Below are positions 1 to 10,054 of a stretch of DNA of 30,000 nt, in pieces. How positions within the stretch are numbered: position 1 is the first letter of the stretch; the number at the start of each line of letters is the position of its first letter. The translations under genes and the position numbers were made by a program. The notes beneath the pieces are model-generated. The model had not been told where the DNA came from, searched no databases, and saw only the letters and a list, made by a program, of their open reading frames with translations. Source of the stretch: Chrysomallon squamiferum. Taxonomy: Eukaryota; Mollusca; Gastropoda; Neomphalida; Peltospiridae. The DNA is taken from positions 514,394-544,393 of the forward strand of contig CM022678.1 in assembly GCA_012295275.1 (NCBI GenBank), read 5' to 3'.

Positions 1-635
1 GCACACGCACACATAGAATATACACAGATATTACACTACACACATATAGAATATACACAGATATTACACTACACACATATAGAATATACACAGATATTAC
101 ACTACACACATATAGAATATACACACATATTACACTGCACACATATAGAATATACACAGATATTACACTACACACATATAGAATATACACAGATATTACA
201 CTGCACACATATAGAATATACACAGATATTACACTACACACATATAGAATATACACACATATTACACTGCACACATATAGAATATACACAGATATTACAC
301 TACACACATATAGAATATACACAGATATTACACTACACACATAGAATATACACAGATATTACACTGCACACATATAGAATATACACAGATATTACACTAC
401 ACACATATAGAATATACACAGATATTACACTGCACACATATATAATATACACAGGTATTACACAGCACACGCACACATAGAATATACACAGATATTACAC
501 TACACACATATAGAATATACACAGATATTACACTACACACATATAGAATACACACAGATATTACACTACACACATATATAATACACACAGATATTACACT
601 ACACACATATATAATACACACAGATATTACACTGC
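1..635. repeat. 33-bp minisatellite array
   Basis: About 19 copies of a 33-bp unit with the core CATATAGAATATACACAGAT run from the window edge to about 635. Variants differ at single bases, for example CACTACAC versus CACTGCAC and TAGAATAT versus TATAATAC. The array probably continues to the left of the window. The unit is a multiple of three, which creates a stop-free minus-strand frame of CSVISV-type repeats that I do not consider a gene. Confidence 0.95.
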
Positions 636-759
636 AAACACGCAAACTATTAGAAATATTAAAGATAACACTTTATAGGTTTCATCGGTTTGTTCAAATT
701 AATTTGTACTGTTTGCTAGCTGAGATATGTATGTTTCCTGTAAGTGTATTTGTAGACAC

Positions 760-1020
760 ACATACATACATATGTCTCTAATACATACATCTTTAATACA
801 TACATCTATATCATATATATCTGTAACAGATACATCTATGTAACATGACTTTATATCACACACATCTGTAATAATTACATCTTTAATATTTACATATGTA
901 TCACATACATCATTAATACAAACATCTATATCACATATATCTTTAATACAAACACCTATATCACATACATCTTTAATACATACATCTATATCATACATAT
1001 CTTTAATACATACATATTAA
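760..1020. repeat. Degenerate CATACATCT-type tandem repeat
   Basis: A loosely periodic stretch built from CATACATCTTTAATA and CATACATCTATATCA modules (about 15-18 bp each). Divergence between copies is higher than in the neighbouring 33-bp and 26-bp arrays, so this looks like an older array. Confidence 0.75.
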
Positions 1021-1179
1021 CTACATAATCTGTATAAAATACATCTATACTATATAATATATACACATATCTGTATCACATTATGTTTTAATGCACACAT
1101 CTATGACATACGCTTGTATACATGCATTATCTACAATACATACAACTACTTTGCATATCTTCATACTTGTATACATTTA

Positions 1180-1715
1180 TATCATACACGTTTCTAATAC
1201 ATTTATATCATACACGTTTCTAATACATTTATATCATACACGTTTCTAATACATTTATATAATACACGTTTCTAATACATTTATATCATACACGTTTCTA
1301 ATACATTTATATCATACACGTTTCTAACATATTTATATAATACACGTTTCTAATACATTTATATCATACACGTTTCTAATACATTTATATCATACACGTT
1401 TCTAACACATTTATATCATATACGTTTCTAATACATTTATATCATACACGTTTCTAACACATTTATATCATATACGTTTCTAATACATTTATATAATACA
1501 CGTTTCTAATACATTTATATCATATACGTTTCTAATACATTTATATCATACACGTTTCTAATACATTTATATCATACACGTTTCTAATACATTTATATCA
1601 TATACGTTTCTAATACATTTATATCATACACGTTTCTAACATATTTCTATAATACAGGTTTCTAATATATTTATATAATACACATTTCTAACATATTTAT
1701 ATAATACAGTTATAA
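1180..1715. repeat. 26-bp minisatellite array
   Basis: About 20 copies of a 26-bp unit with the core TATATCATACACGTTTCTAA. Most copies differ by one or two bases (ATCATACACG, ATAATACACG, ATCATATACG), and the last copies are the most diverged. No coding sequence is visible in or beside it. Confidence 0.95.
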
Positions 1716-2089
1716 GTGGTATCAGAATTGCTGTTTGTCTCACTAAGTAGAATTGATCCTCACTGTGTTTTCTGTTGATGGAATTTCCCTGTTCTGTCGG
1801 TGGAGCGTCACGTCTCTCTGTTTGTGTCTTTGTGTGTTTTCATTCCATTTCCTCGTCGTAATGTTTGCTGTAAACGCTCTATCTACATTGATTTACTTAT
1901 TTATATTCTTTTGTACATTTGATCTATTTTTTATTTTTGTATTATTTTGTGCTTGCAAGATGCAGTGTTAAGACACACAGTACTGTACATTATCAAACGG
2001 TTAGTTATAATTTTATTATATCACACTTACCGGTACTCTATACGATATATCACAGTTAATTACGTCATGTTACAGTGTCACACCACTGA

Positions 2090-2445
2090 ATCCTATACTA
2101 CGATATATTATAGTCCATATACTATATCAAAATAGTGCAATATATTACATACCACAATACCGTAGTATTATTCTATACTGTAGTACGTTATATTATAGTT
2201 CATTATACCAATACCAATATAAATTATACATCAGTATATTATAGTCCACCATACCTTACCTCTATATTCTACACTATGACATATTATAGTTCACAATACC
2301 TTACCTCTATACACAACACTAGTATATGCTATAGTTCACAATACCTTACATCTATATACTACACTATGACATCTTATAGTTCATTATACAATACAAATCT
2401 AAATTATACCGCAGTATATTACAGTCCACTATTACTAATAAAAAG
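2090..2445. repeat. Degenerate TATTATAGTTCACAATACC repeat
   Basis: Several imperfect copies, about 50-65 bp apart, of a module containing TATTATAGTTCACAATACC followed by TTACCTCTATA. The plus-strand open frame across it follows the repeat and shows no recognisable domain. Confidence 0.65.
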
Positions 2446-2515
2446 ATAATTTTATACCAGGGAAGTATGAAATGAGATTGAAGAAAAACAGATTTGTATT
2501 TTGCGTTGAGTTTAC

Positions 2516-2606
2516 CCTTCGTCAAAGTCTGACAAGTGTCACCCGAATAGTCACCAATGCAGTGACACCTTCCCCCCTCAGTATAACCTCCATTTAAACA
2601 AATGTC
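2516..2606 (-). CDS. Unit C exon 2: EGF-like module
   Basis: Bounded by a TTTCAG acceptor and a GG|GTAAAC donor; 91 nt, phase 0 to phase 1. The translation has the pattern C-LNGG-(x)n-GRCHC-(x)4-SGDTC, a four-cysteine EGF-like half-module. The acceptor is immediately preceded on the sense strand by a long (TTA)n tract. The homologous exons of units A and B share the CLNGGH/CLNGGY start and the same phases. Confidence 0.75.
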
Positions 2607-2640
2607 CTGAAATTATAATAATAATAATAATAAAAATAAC

Positions 2641-2732
<92 letters not shown>

Positions 2733-3951
2733 CAACAACAACAACAATAAATTTATATTCAATAGTTTATACACAGTTTATTTAAACCTGAATTTTTATA
2801 TAGTACATACATCTTAATTAATGGCTGTTACGTATTAAATTAAATATAAATAACCAAGCACTGAACTAGGTCAAACAGAACAGTAGAGTACTGAATGAGT
2901 TTCTTCATACTACATATATTACAGTTTAAACTAAATATTTCTAGGAAGGCTGCGTCTTGACCTTTTCAGAATGGGACAAATTTTACAGTTTACCAGCTTT
3001 TACTTTGAAAGAATCCACACTGTTGCTGTTAAAGTAACAGATTTTTCATAAAATTATGTAAACAAAATACTTGATCATACAAAATTAAACATTACAGGAT
3101 CTAACTGCCCTAAAGTCATCGATCTCCGGAGTACAACAGAAAAATGGTTACAAGAAACAAGCGACTTTGTCCAGTGGAACTGAGTCTCTGTTATTTGCAG
3201 AATTAAAGACAGTGAAATGTATTTCTAAACTGGTTAATCATTAACGTCATGTATTATACAGTAATGACATGGAATTGTATCTGTACTTATATATACGTAT
3301 ATGTCTATCTGTAAAACAATAAAGAAATACATTAAAAAAACTGTGACATAAAATTTTGTCAAAGTTGTGGATGGAAAAATAGATCTACGTACAGAATTCG
3401 AAAAAATCTGGGGAAATTGGATAAAATATTCCAGAACGGAACCTTTAACCATGCTTCCAGTTTGGAATTATATTTAACTTTTACTCTTTTTCTGTTTATT
3501 TCAGTCTTTTTTATATTTCCATGCTATAGTTAGAATATTTCTATTTTTAATATTAATTACTTAATTATTTTGCAAGAATTTATATGGTTCTGAATTCAAG
3601 TTGTCGCTAATATATATATATCATACCACATTTACTCACCTTGTCAAAGTGTTTGGCGTCTGTGTTTGCTGTCATATCAACACAGTTCTCTGTAGACGTC
3701 TTCGTGTTCAGATGACACGTCAGTGAAGACGTCACGAAATGAAAAGACAAACACGTCGCCTCCGTCGAACATTTAAACGCACAGCGTAGTCTGCTGTGAG
3801 TTTTGAAAACAGAGTACGTGTACTTGGGAAGCAGTAGTTTGTTTTCACACAAATTATTTGTCACGTAGGAAAATAAACTTAATTCACTACTGTAACTCAC
3901 ACAGAGTAAAATGCTACATATAACAAATTTGGAAAATATATAATTTCTCAT
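2516..3951 (-). CDS. Secreted PAN/EGF fibrinogen-related gene, unit C (5' part; rest outside window)
   Basis: Two exons of a secreted protein. Exon 1 encodes a hydrophobic N-terminal signal peptide and a cysteine-rich PAN/Apple-like domain; exon 2 encodes an EGF-like module. They join in phase 0 (K, then DICLNGG). Exon 2 ends in phase 1 at a GTAAAC donor, so at least one further exon must exist. The related unit A continues into a fibrinogen C-terminal domain, and none is visible between here and base 1, so it should lie to the left of this window. The intron is about 1.03 kb, with an AAT repeat close to the acceptor. The protein is presumably a secreted, possibly lectin-like factor, as molluscan fibrinogen-related proteins are; that role is inferred from the family. 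No frame break is visible in either exon. Confidence 0.72.
2611..2752. repeat. (AAT)n/(AAC)n trinucleotide repeat
   Basis: About 140 bp of nearly pure AAT ending in AAC repeats, inside the intron of unit C and directly upstream of its EGF exon acceptor on the minus strand. Confidence 0.95.
3640..3951 (-). CDS. Unit C exon 1: signal peptide + PAN/Apple-like domain
   Basis: This exon has 104 codons from ATG and ends in phase 0 at AAG|GTGAGT. Residues 1-22 form a hydrophobic signal peptide (MRNYIFSKFVICSILLC, then VSYSS). The PAN core carries cysteines in SLCENK-like, LRCAFKCS, EATCLSF, LTCHLN and ENCVDM contexts, the spacing expected of a small disulphide-bonded Apple/PAN fold. At DNA level the last ~220 bp match unit B with about five differences, whereas flanking intron sequence does not align. 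The ATG was chosen because it is the first in frame and gives a good signal peptide. Confidence 0.8.
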
Positions 3952-3959
3952 TGCTTTTT

Positions 3960-4850
3960 TCTTGTTTGTTTTGTTTTTATTATTATTATCCGTAATCAGA
4001 ATCCAGGAAATATCAAGAAATCAATATGCTTATTTTTTTTTAAATGAAAACTATGGTTTTGTAGCCAGTTTCGATTTAAGACTGAATGATGTTTTCACAG
4101 TGCTTCACTGCGAAACTGAACAATCAAACTGGTAATCCTTCAGTCAGAAACGTAGTCACAAAAAGTAATCAGTTATCGGTGTATCGATGTATCGATCAGA
4201 ATCTTTGTGATGGTGACTATTACAGATGAAGGGGGACGCACACAACAGAAAATCACTCAAAGAGACAATAAGAAATAAATCACTCAGTGTCTGGCTGGAT
4301 CCTGCTGGTGTGAAACACTCTAAAACGAGCTGCAGAAAACAACAATGCCCCAGAAAAAGTGACAGAAATCATTAAACACTAATTTATGTGTTTAATCTAG
4401 AAAATAGGTTACATAAATTCAAATGTTTACTCTAAAAATACATACATACATATATTCACACACACATTTAGACATACATAAATATTTACTTACATGCATA
4501 TAGTCTACTTACACACATATATATATAAATTAACACAGAAGCCTTTCTGAGTCAAGCAGCTATTCTTTGTCAGAAAATAATTATGTGCTTTTTAATCACA
4601 AAGAAAAATAAATAAATAAATAAATAAACAAACAAACATTATAAATAAATTAATTAAAATTAAAATTAAACAAGCATGTTAGAGTTCGTGAAATATTTTA
4701 TTTGTAATTATTTCACAGAAATTAAATAACTGACGAAATGAAAGTTAGTCCTACCATATTAATACAGAGATAAAGACATCAGCAAACAAACAAACAAACT
4801 ATCAAATAAATAAATAAAGAGTAAGATCACTGTTTGCATTAATCTGCCAA
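3960..4850. other. Upstream spacer of unit C, no gene recognised
   Basis: AT-rich sequence without a convincing reading frame. It contains short AAAT and AAAC tetranucleotide runs (about 4608-4640 and 4780-4815) and the TATCGATG motif at 4183-4196 described separately. It should hold the promoter of unit C, but no confident TATA box or start site can be assigned. Confidence 0.5.
4180..4200. promoter_or_regulatory. TATCGAT-type motif upstream of unit C
   Basis: A TATCGATGTATCGAT segment about 235 bp upstream of the unit C ATG. A related segment (GTATCGATTTATC, then ACATCGATGTATC) occurs about 300 bp upstream of the unit A ATG at about 8345-8372. Similar spacing before two paralogous first exons makes a shared promoter element possible, but ATCGAT palindromes also arise by chance in AT-rich DNA. 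Confidence 0.25.
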
Positions 4851-4856
4851 GTAATT

Positions 4857-4990
4857 TGTCCACATAATTCTAAATGATTATCTCTTTTGATCCACAGGTC
4901 GAATTAGGGTACCTGTGGATTTACAGCCTGCGCATGCGTTAACCAAACTGTCGATGTGGTAGTTGTGTGCGTATTTTCTGTTAGTCAAGT
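4857..4990 (-). pseudogene. Decayed fibrinogen C-domain (FReD) fragment
   Basis: Read on the minus strand, this stretch gives LVNACAGCKSTGTLIRP, then VDQKR, which lines up with FWFNACADCNPNGRLLQP, then ADGKR, in the unit A FReD. The weaker stretch RKYAHNYHIDS before it matches QKYQSG. The signature NACA-xC and the following RP-D-KR are kept, but the GFW core is gone, a TAA stop follows KR, and no flanking exon structure remains. It is a relic of another copy of the 3' exon, lying between unit A and unit C, and is unlikely to be functional. Confidence 0.65.
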
Positions 4991-5404
4991 AAAGTTTTCG
5001 AGTTGTTTAACTTTTACCTGTTCACATTAAACAGAGAAAGGCGTGCCTCGCGTGTTTATAAAAGTACCGCCTTTGAAACGGAATAATAATAATAATAATA
5101 ACTGAAAATAAAAAAAAAATATTTGAAGACAGTAGATCAACTTTCTGTATGGTATCTCTTGTCGGAAACACCAGTTTACTGTCACAGTCTAAGTAGTGTG
5201 TAATACAAAATTAGTTAAAATAAATAAATAAATAAAATAAAATGAAACAAACAACAGTTTTTGTACAAAACACGTTAACACCTCCGCCAGAGCAATAATG
5301 AAAAGAAAAAAAAAATCCGTTAACGTCACATCCGTTATTTAAAAAGATTTGATGTGGATGAATAAACTACAAACTACTACAACAGCATGAACATCTGAGA
5401 AAGA

Positions 5405-5602
5405 GTTAATTCTGAGAAGATGATCACATACTGAAAACATACTGAATTTTACTGAAAAAACATACTAAACTTTACTGAATAATATACTGAATTTCAATGA
5501 AAAACATACTGAATTTTAATGAAAAAGATACTGAATTTTTATGAATAATATACTGAATTCTACTGAATATTATACTGAATTTTATAGAATAAAATACTGA
5601 AA
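5405..5602. repeat. ACTGAATTT degenerate repeat
   Basis: About nine imperfect copies of a 20-24-bp module ACTGAATTTTAATGAAAAACAT, just downstream (on the gene strand) of the 68-bp array. No coding potential seen. Confidence 0.75.
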
Positions 5603-5638
5603 TTAGCCGGTCTATAAAAATGTGAACAAAACAAAGCG

Positions 5639-6521
5639 GTAAGTACAACTAAACAGAGACAAGCCAGAACTTTGTTTTGTACGGAGCGTTATCTGCCAGG
5701 TCGTAAGTCAGAACAGCTAAACAGAGACAAGCCAGAACTTTGTTTTGTACGGAGCGTTATCTGCCAGGTCGTAAGTCAGTACAGCTAAACAGAGACAAGC
5801 CAGAACTTTGTTTTGTACGGAGCGTTATCTGCCAGGTCGTAAGTCAGAACAGCTAAACAGAGACAAGCCAGAACTTTGTTTTGTACGGAGCGTTATCTGC
5901 CAGGTCGTAAGTCAGTACAGCTAAACAGAGACAAGCCAGAACTTTGTTTTGTACGGAGCGTTATCTGCCAGGTCGTAAGTCAGAACAGCTAAACAGAGAC
6001 AAGCCAGAACTTTGTTTTGTACGGAGCGTTATCTGCCAGGTCGTTCAGTACAGCTAAACAGAGACAAGCCAGAACTTTGTTTTGTACGGAGCGTTATCTG
6101 CCAGGTCGTAAGTCAGAACAGCTAAACAGAGACAAGCCAGAACTTTGTTTTGTACGGAGCGTTATCTGCCAGGTCGTAAGTCAGTACAGCTAAACAGAGA
6201 CAAGCCAGAACTTTGTTTTGTACGGAGCGTTATCTGCCAGGTCGTAAGTCAGTACAGCTAAACAGAGACAAGCCAGAACTTTGTTTTGTACGGAGCGTTA
6301 TCTGCCAGGTCGTAAGTCAGTACAGCTAAACAGAGACAAGCCAGAACTTTGTTTTGTACGGAGCGTTATCTGCCAGGTCGTAAGTCAGTACAGCTAAACA
6401 GAGACAAGCCAGAACTTTGTTTTGTACGGAGCGTTATCTGCCAGGTCGTAAGTCAGTACAGCTAAACAGAGACAAGCCAGAACTTTGTTTTGTACGGAGC
6501 GTTATCTGCCAGGTCGTAAGT
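5639..6521. repeat. 68-bp minisatellite made from the end of the unit A coding sequence
   Basis: Thirteen copies of a 68-bp unit, nearly identical apart from an A/T variant (GTCAGAACAG versus GTCAGTACAG) and a 3-bp deletion in the copy near 6043. On the minus strand each copy encodes TYDLADNAPYKTKFWL, then VSV and a TAG stop, which is the C-terminal tail of the adjacent FReD. The copy at the high-coordinate end is still joined in frame to the FReD exon and supplies the real stop codon; the others are extra copies of terminal coding sequence plus stop, lying in what would be the 3' UTR or beyond. Confidence 0.95.
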
Positions 6522-7110
6522 CCAGAACACTTCGTGACTGACGTTTACCCTTTTTCCGTCTGCAGGTTGCAACAGACGACCGTTTGGGTTACAGTCTGCG
6601 CATGCGTTAAACCAAAACCCGCTTTGATACTTCTGAGCGCAGCTGCCGTTGTCCCAGTTGTCATTGTCGACGTCGAAGGTGCTGAACTTTGACCCGTTCA
6701 GTGACGACAGAGAGTCGCCGAGGGTGTGACGGAGTTGGGAATGTCGCGAGAGAAAGAAAAGCTGAACCCGCTCGACTCGCTGCGCAGCGCGAAGTTGAGA
6801 AAACGATGCTGAAAGTAAGTTCCGTTCTTCAGCTTCATGTACGCTCTCAGATCAAAGCTGCCAGACTTTGCGATGTGGTAGATTTTTTCCAAACCCAGCC
6901 AGAACTCGGAGTTTAGCGACCCGAAACCATTGCGATAATCACTCCAGCTCCGATTAAAATCTTCACTTCCTGTATATCGATTCTGAATTACAGTTCGTCC
7001 TCCAAATATCATGTGACATAACACCGGAAATGACGTATCCATTCCTCGAGGCTGAATGTTGTAAACACCACTTGTGTAATTGTTACCTGAATTGAACCCT
7101 TCAGAGCAAT
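6462..7110 (-). CDS. Unit A exon 3: fibrinogen C-terminal (FReD) domain, one frameshift
   Basis: The exon starts after TTTAAG with AT-TGC-TCT (CSEGFNSGNNY). Hallmarks follow in order: VLCHM, GGRTVIQNR, DFNRSWSDYRNGFG, NSEFWLGLEKI, FDLRAYMKL, then after the frame change GDSLSSLNGSKFSTFD, the calcium-site motif DVDNDNW, GSCAQKYQSGFWFN, ACADCNPNGR and the tail FWLVSV-stop. The length (649 nt, about 215 codons) is normal for a FReD. The frame breaks between NSVT and LGDSL, at an ACAC repeat (minus strand) near 6721-6732. Removing one AC would restore phase. The stop at 6462-6464 lies in the first copy of the 68-bp minisatellite. Confidence 0.8.
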
Positions 7111-8052
7111 CTTAAACAAACAGAGATGAATGAATGAATTAATTAATGAATGAATTAATTAATTAATGAATTAAAAGATCAGAATATTAAGATTTATTGT
7201 GTAAGTTATTATCTTTGTTGTTGTTATTACATGTATAGTTGATGTTGTTATTATTAATAGTAGTAGTAGTAGTGATGGTAGCTGTAGTAGTAGTAGTAGT
7301 AATAGTAGTAGTAGTAGCAGTAGCAGTAGTAGTAACAGCAGTAGTATTAGTAGTAGCGGTAATTGTTGTTGCTATTATTGTCGTCGTCGTTGACTTTGTT
7401 ATAACAAATTTTACATGACGTAATATTTACCAGTCATTAGTCGCGCACACGTTGCACCAACAAAGCCGTCAACACAAATACATCTGCCGTTGACGTCATG
7501 TCCACCGTTTAGACACACCTGAGGAGGAATAATCTAAGCAAGAAAGTAAATTATGACAGTCAGCATACAAAGGAATCGTGTACATAACTTACTTTTATTT
7601 GTTTGTTTGCTTGTTTAGTTGTGTGATTGATGGGTTTTCATTCATTTGATGGTTCGACTGTCGGATTCTTGTTTATCTGTTTATTTGCTTACGATTTAGA
7701 TTACATTTTCTACAAAATAAAACAAAAAAATATAAAATCTGCTTACCTTATCAAAGTGTTTGGCGTCTGTGTTTGCTGTCATATCAACACAGTTCTTTGA
7801 AGACGTTTTCGTGTTCAGATGACACGTCAGTGAAGACGTTAAGAAATGAAAAGACAAACACGTCGCCTCCGTCGAACATTTAAATGCACAGCGTAGTTTG
7901 CTATGAGTTTTGAAAACAGAGTACGTGTACTTGGGTTGTAAAATTTTGTTTTTGCACAAGCTATTACTGACATATGACGTCATACTACTGTTTATTACGT
8001 CAGTGAACCAGACAGACGTTAAATAATAAATGATAACTATGTGATAAAACAT
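6462..8052 (-). CDS. Secreted PAN-EGF-fibrinogen-domain protein, unit A (frameshifted)
   Basis: Three exons in order: signal peptide plus PAN/Apple-like domain (7747-8052), EGF-like module (7431-7518) and fibrinogen C-terminal domain (6462-7110). Splice phases agree (0, then 1), giving junctions FDK|VCLNGG and T(G|AT)CSEGF. The predicted product is about 347 residues, secreted, and resembles invertebrate fibrinogen-related lectins implicated in recognising microbes or glycans; the function is a family-based inference. The FReD exon carries a 2-nt excess (or 1-nt deficit) near 6721-6732, so the literal reading ends early at a TGA. It is either a recent pseudogene or a sequence error. This is the only unit in the window with all three domain exons. 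Confidence 0.75.
7125..7170. repeat. TGAATGAATTAATT repeat
   Basis: Short tetranucleotide-type repeat in the unit A intron, just upstream (gene sense) of the FReD acceptor. Confidence 0.8.
7250..7395. repeat. Imperfect TAG/GTA trinucleotide repeat
   Basis: About 145 bp of AGT/GTA triplets with interspersed GCA and GTT triplets in the intron between the EGF and FReD exons of unit A. Confidence 0.85.
7431..7518 (-). CDS. Unit A exon 2: EGF-like module
   Basis: 88 nt, acceptor CCTCAG, donor G|GTAAAT, phase 0 to 1. It encodes VCLNGGHDVNGRCIC followed by VDGFVGATC, a standard EGF-like core with four cysteines and the G-F-x-G-x-x-C ending. There is no open-frame start of its own, so it must be spliced. 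Confidence 0.78.
7747..8052 (-). CDS. Unit A exon 1: signal peptide + PAN/Apple-like domain
   Basis: 102 codons from ATG to AAG|GTAAGC, phase 0. A hydrophobic leader (MFYHIVIIYYLTSVW) is followed by a PAN core with the same cysteines as units B and C. Differences from them include HSKLRC for HSRLRC, HFLTSS for HFVTSS, and TSSKNC for TSTENC, so this is the most diverged of the three intact PAN exons. Confidence 0.8.
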
Positions 8053-8059
8053 TGTTCAC

Positions 8060-8495
8060 ATCCACTAACTAATTCTGAAATTCTGAAATTCTGTTTCGGT
8101 TAAAAACAACGATTCACTGGCTCTTCTTATAGTTCGGACAGAAAAAAATCAGACGTTCTTCTTTAGATCACTCACAGCAACACAGAACACATTCATTTGA
8201 ACTGAATTGTACAGGTCAATGATTTCACGGCTTGACGTAGAAAACTTTTAATTTATCGGCGCAAGAAAGAAAACTGCCGTTCAAAAACCATGACAAGAGA
8301 TTATTTTTAAGATTATTTTGAAACAATTGATATTATGCCTAAACGTATCGATTTATCAATACATCGATGTATCTGACAAAAGCTGAACAAAAGCGAAAAA
8401 AGGTCAACGTCATATTAATATTATCAAATCTTACTGTTTAGTTAAAACAGAAAAACGTCATATTAATATTATCAATAAAATCGTTACTGTTTATA
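8060..8495. other. Upstream region of unit A, no gene recognised
   Basis: AT-rich sequence preceding the unit A ATG, with the TCGAT-rich segment at about 8345-8372 and a direct repeat of ACGTCATATTAATATTATCAA at about 8408 and 8456. No start site could be assigned. Confidence 0.45.
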
Positions 8496-8497
8496 CC

Positions 8498-8499
<2 letters not shown>

Positions 8500-8571
<72 letters not shown>

Positions 8572-8628
8572 ACAAACACACACACACTCTCTCTCTCACA
8601 CACACATACACACACGCACACGCACACA
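8500..8628. repeat. (CA)n/(CT)n compound microsatellite
   Basis: CA repeats, then CT repeats, then mixed CA/CT tracts, about 130 bp in all. Confidence 0.95.
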
Positions 8629-8689
8629 TTAAATCTTCAATAAATAAATAAAAATAAAAATAAAACCAAATAATGATTATTTTCATTTC

Positions 8690-9190
8690 ATGAAACAGTG
8701 ATCACCTGAATCACATACTGAAAATTCACATTTATCATGTAAATCACACAATGAAAATTTAGATTCATCACGGGAATCACACAGTAAAAATTTAAATTTA
8801 TCAAGAACATCACATACACTGAAAATTAATTTTGTTACGTAAATCTCACTATGAAAATTCACATTATCACGTATATCCTACAATGAACCACACCTTTATC
8901 TCGTAAGTCACACATTTAAAATTCACATTTATCGTGTAAATCACAAACTGAAAATCACATTTACATGTAAATCACACAGTTAAAATTCACATTTATCACG
9001 TATATCACAATTCAAAATTCACATTTAAAATAAAACATTTATCACGTAAATCATACAGTTAAAATTCACATTTTTCACGTAAATTATACACTTAAAATAG
9101 ACATTTATCACGTAAATCACACGGAAAATTTACATTTATCACGTAATCACAAACGGAAAATTCAAACTAATCACGAAAAAGAAATACTTT
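8690..9190. repeat. Degenerate ~33-bp tandem repeat
   Basis: About 14 diverged copies of a module like GTAAATCACACAGTTAAAAT followed by TCACATTTATCAC. Copies differ by substitutions and small indels, so this array is older than the 68-bp array. It fills most of the gap between units A and B, where a FReD exon for unit B would be expected but is absent. Confidence 0.8.
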
Positions 9191-9426
9191 TTCTAACGTA
9201 GACTGACAAACATGAAGGGAATGAACTCATTCTTTTTTCAAAGACATACAAGTAATGGCGTCTAGATTTATCTCCCTGAAAACTTAGTTTGTGTTACGGA
9301 TAAATTAAAATAACAAAGTAATATCTGGATGCCTGCCTATAGCCTAAATAACAGACGGACTATATATATATATATATTAACATAAACCAATACACATACG
9401 CAAAACATTCACGCATGCGTGTGTTT

Positions 9427-9427
<1 letters not shown>

Positions 9428-9498
<71 letters not shown>
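9428..9498. repeat. (GT)n microsatellite
   Basis: About 70 bp of nearly uninterrupted GT. Confidence 0.98.
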
Positions 9499-9501
<3 letters not shown>

Positions 9502-9609
9502 TTAGAAGAAAACGACAACAGCAGACGAAAACAGGTTACAGAAACAAGTACTTTGTTATCATCATTATGTGCGTGCGTCTGTCTGTGTGTTCATATGTGA
9601 TAAGATGAA

Positions 9610-9755
9610 GATTGTTGTTGTTGTGATATATTAAATATTATTGCTGTTTTTTATTTTATTATTTTGTTGTTGTTGTTGTTGTTGTTATTTTCATTATTAT
9701 CACTCTTGCTGTAGTTGTTGTTGTTGCTGTAATCGTTGTTGTTGTGATTGTACAC
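9610..9755. repeat. GTT-type trinucleotide repeat
   Basis: Imperfect TTG/GTT triplets beginning a few bases beyond the unit B EGF exon donor (gene sense). Confidence 0.85.
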
Positions 9756-9759
9756 TTAC

Positions 9760-9865
9760 ACATTACAGAGCGCTGACATTCCGATCCAGTGAAGTTGTTT
9801 TTACATTTACATACACCAGCCACGATGTGTCCCCCGTTTAAACACATACTGCTCTCCGACATCAC
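9760..9865 (-). CDS. Unit B exon 2: EGF-like module
   Basis: 106 nt between a TTGCAG acceptor and a T|GTAAGT donor, phase 0 to 1. Encodes SSMCLNGGHIVAGVCKC, then KNNFTGSEC. It is 5-6 codons longer than the A and C counterparts at its C-terminal end. Flanked on both sides by GTT/AAC-type trinucleotide repeats. Confidence 0.76.
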
Positions 9866-9964
9866 CTGCAAGTAATAACAACCACAAGAAAAACAACAAC
9901 AACAACAACAACAATAACAATAATAATAATAACAACAACGACAACAATAATAATAATAATAATG

Positions 9965-10001
<37 letters not shown>

Positions 10002-10006
10002 CAATA

Positions 10007-10054
<48 letters not shown>

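Noticed and set aside
1753-2449. Plus-strand frames of 62-104 codons with hydrophobic or tyrosine-rich content
   Set aside because: AT-rich or repetitive sequence, no splice context and no recognisable family.
5030-5060. Another copy of the FReD C-terminus (TTTCTCTGTTTAA on the minus strand)
   Set aside because: Only about 12 bases match and the order relative to the nearby FReD relic is wrong; chance similarity is likely.
5639-6521. CRISPR-like array
   Set aside because: The copies are directly contiguous without unique spacers, and the context is eukaryotic coding sequence.
6417-6916. Plus-strand frames of 91 and 75 codons
   Set aside because: They are antisense shadows of the FReD exon and the 68-bp array.
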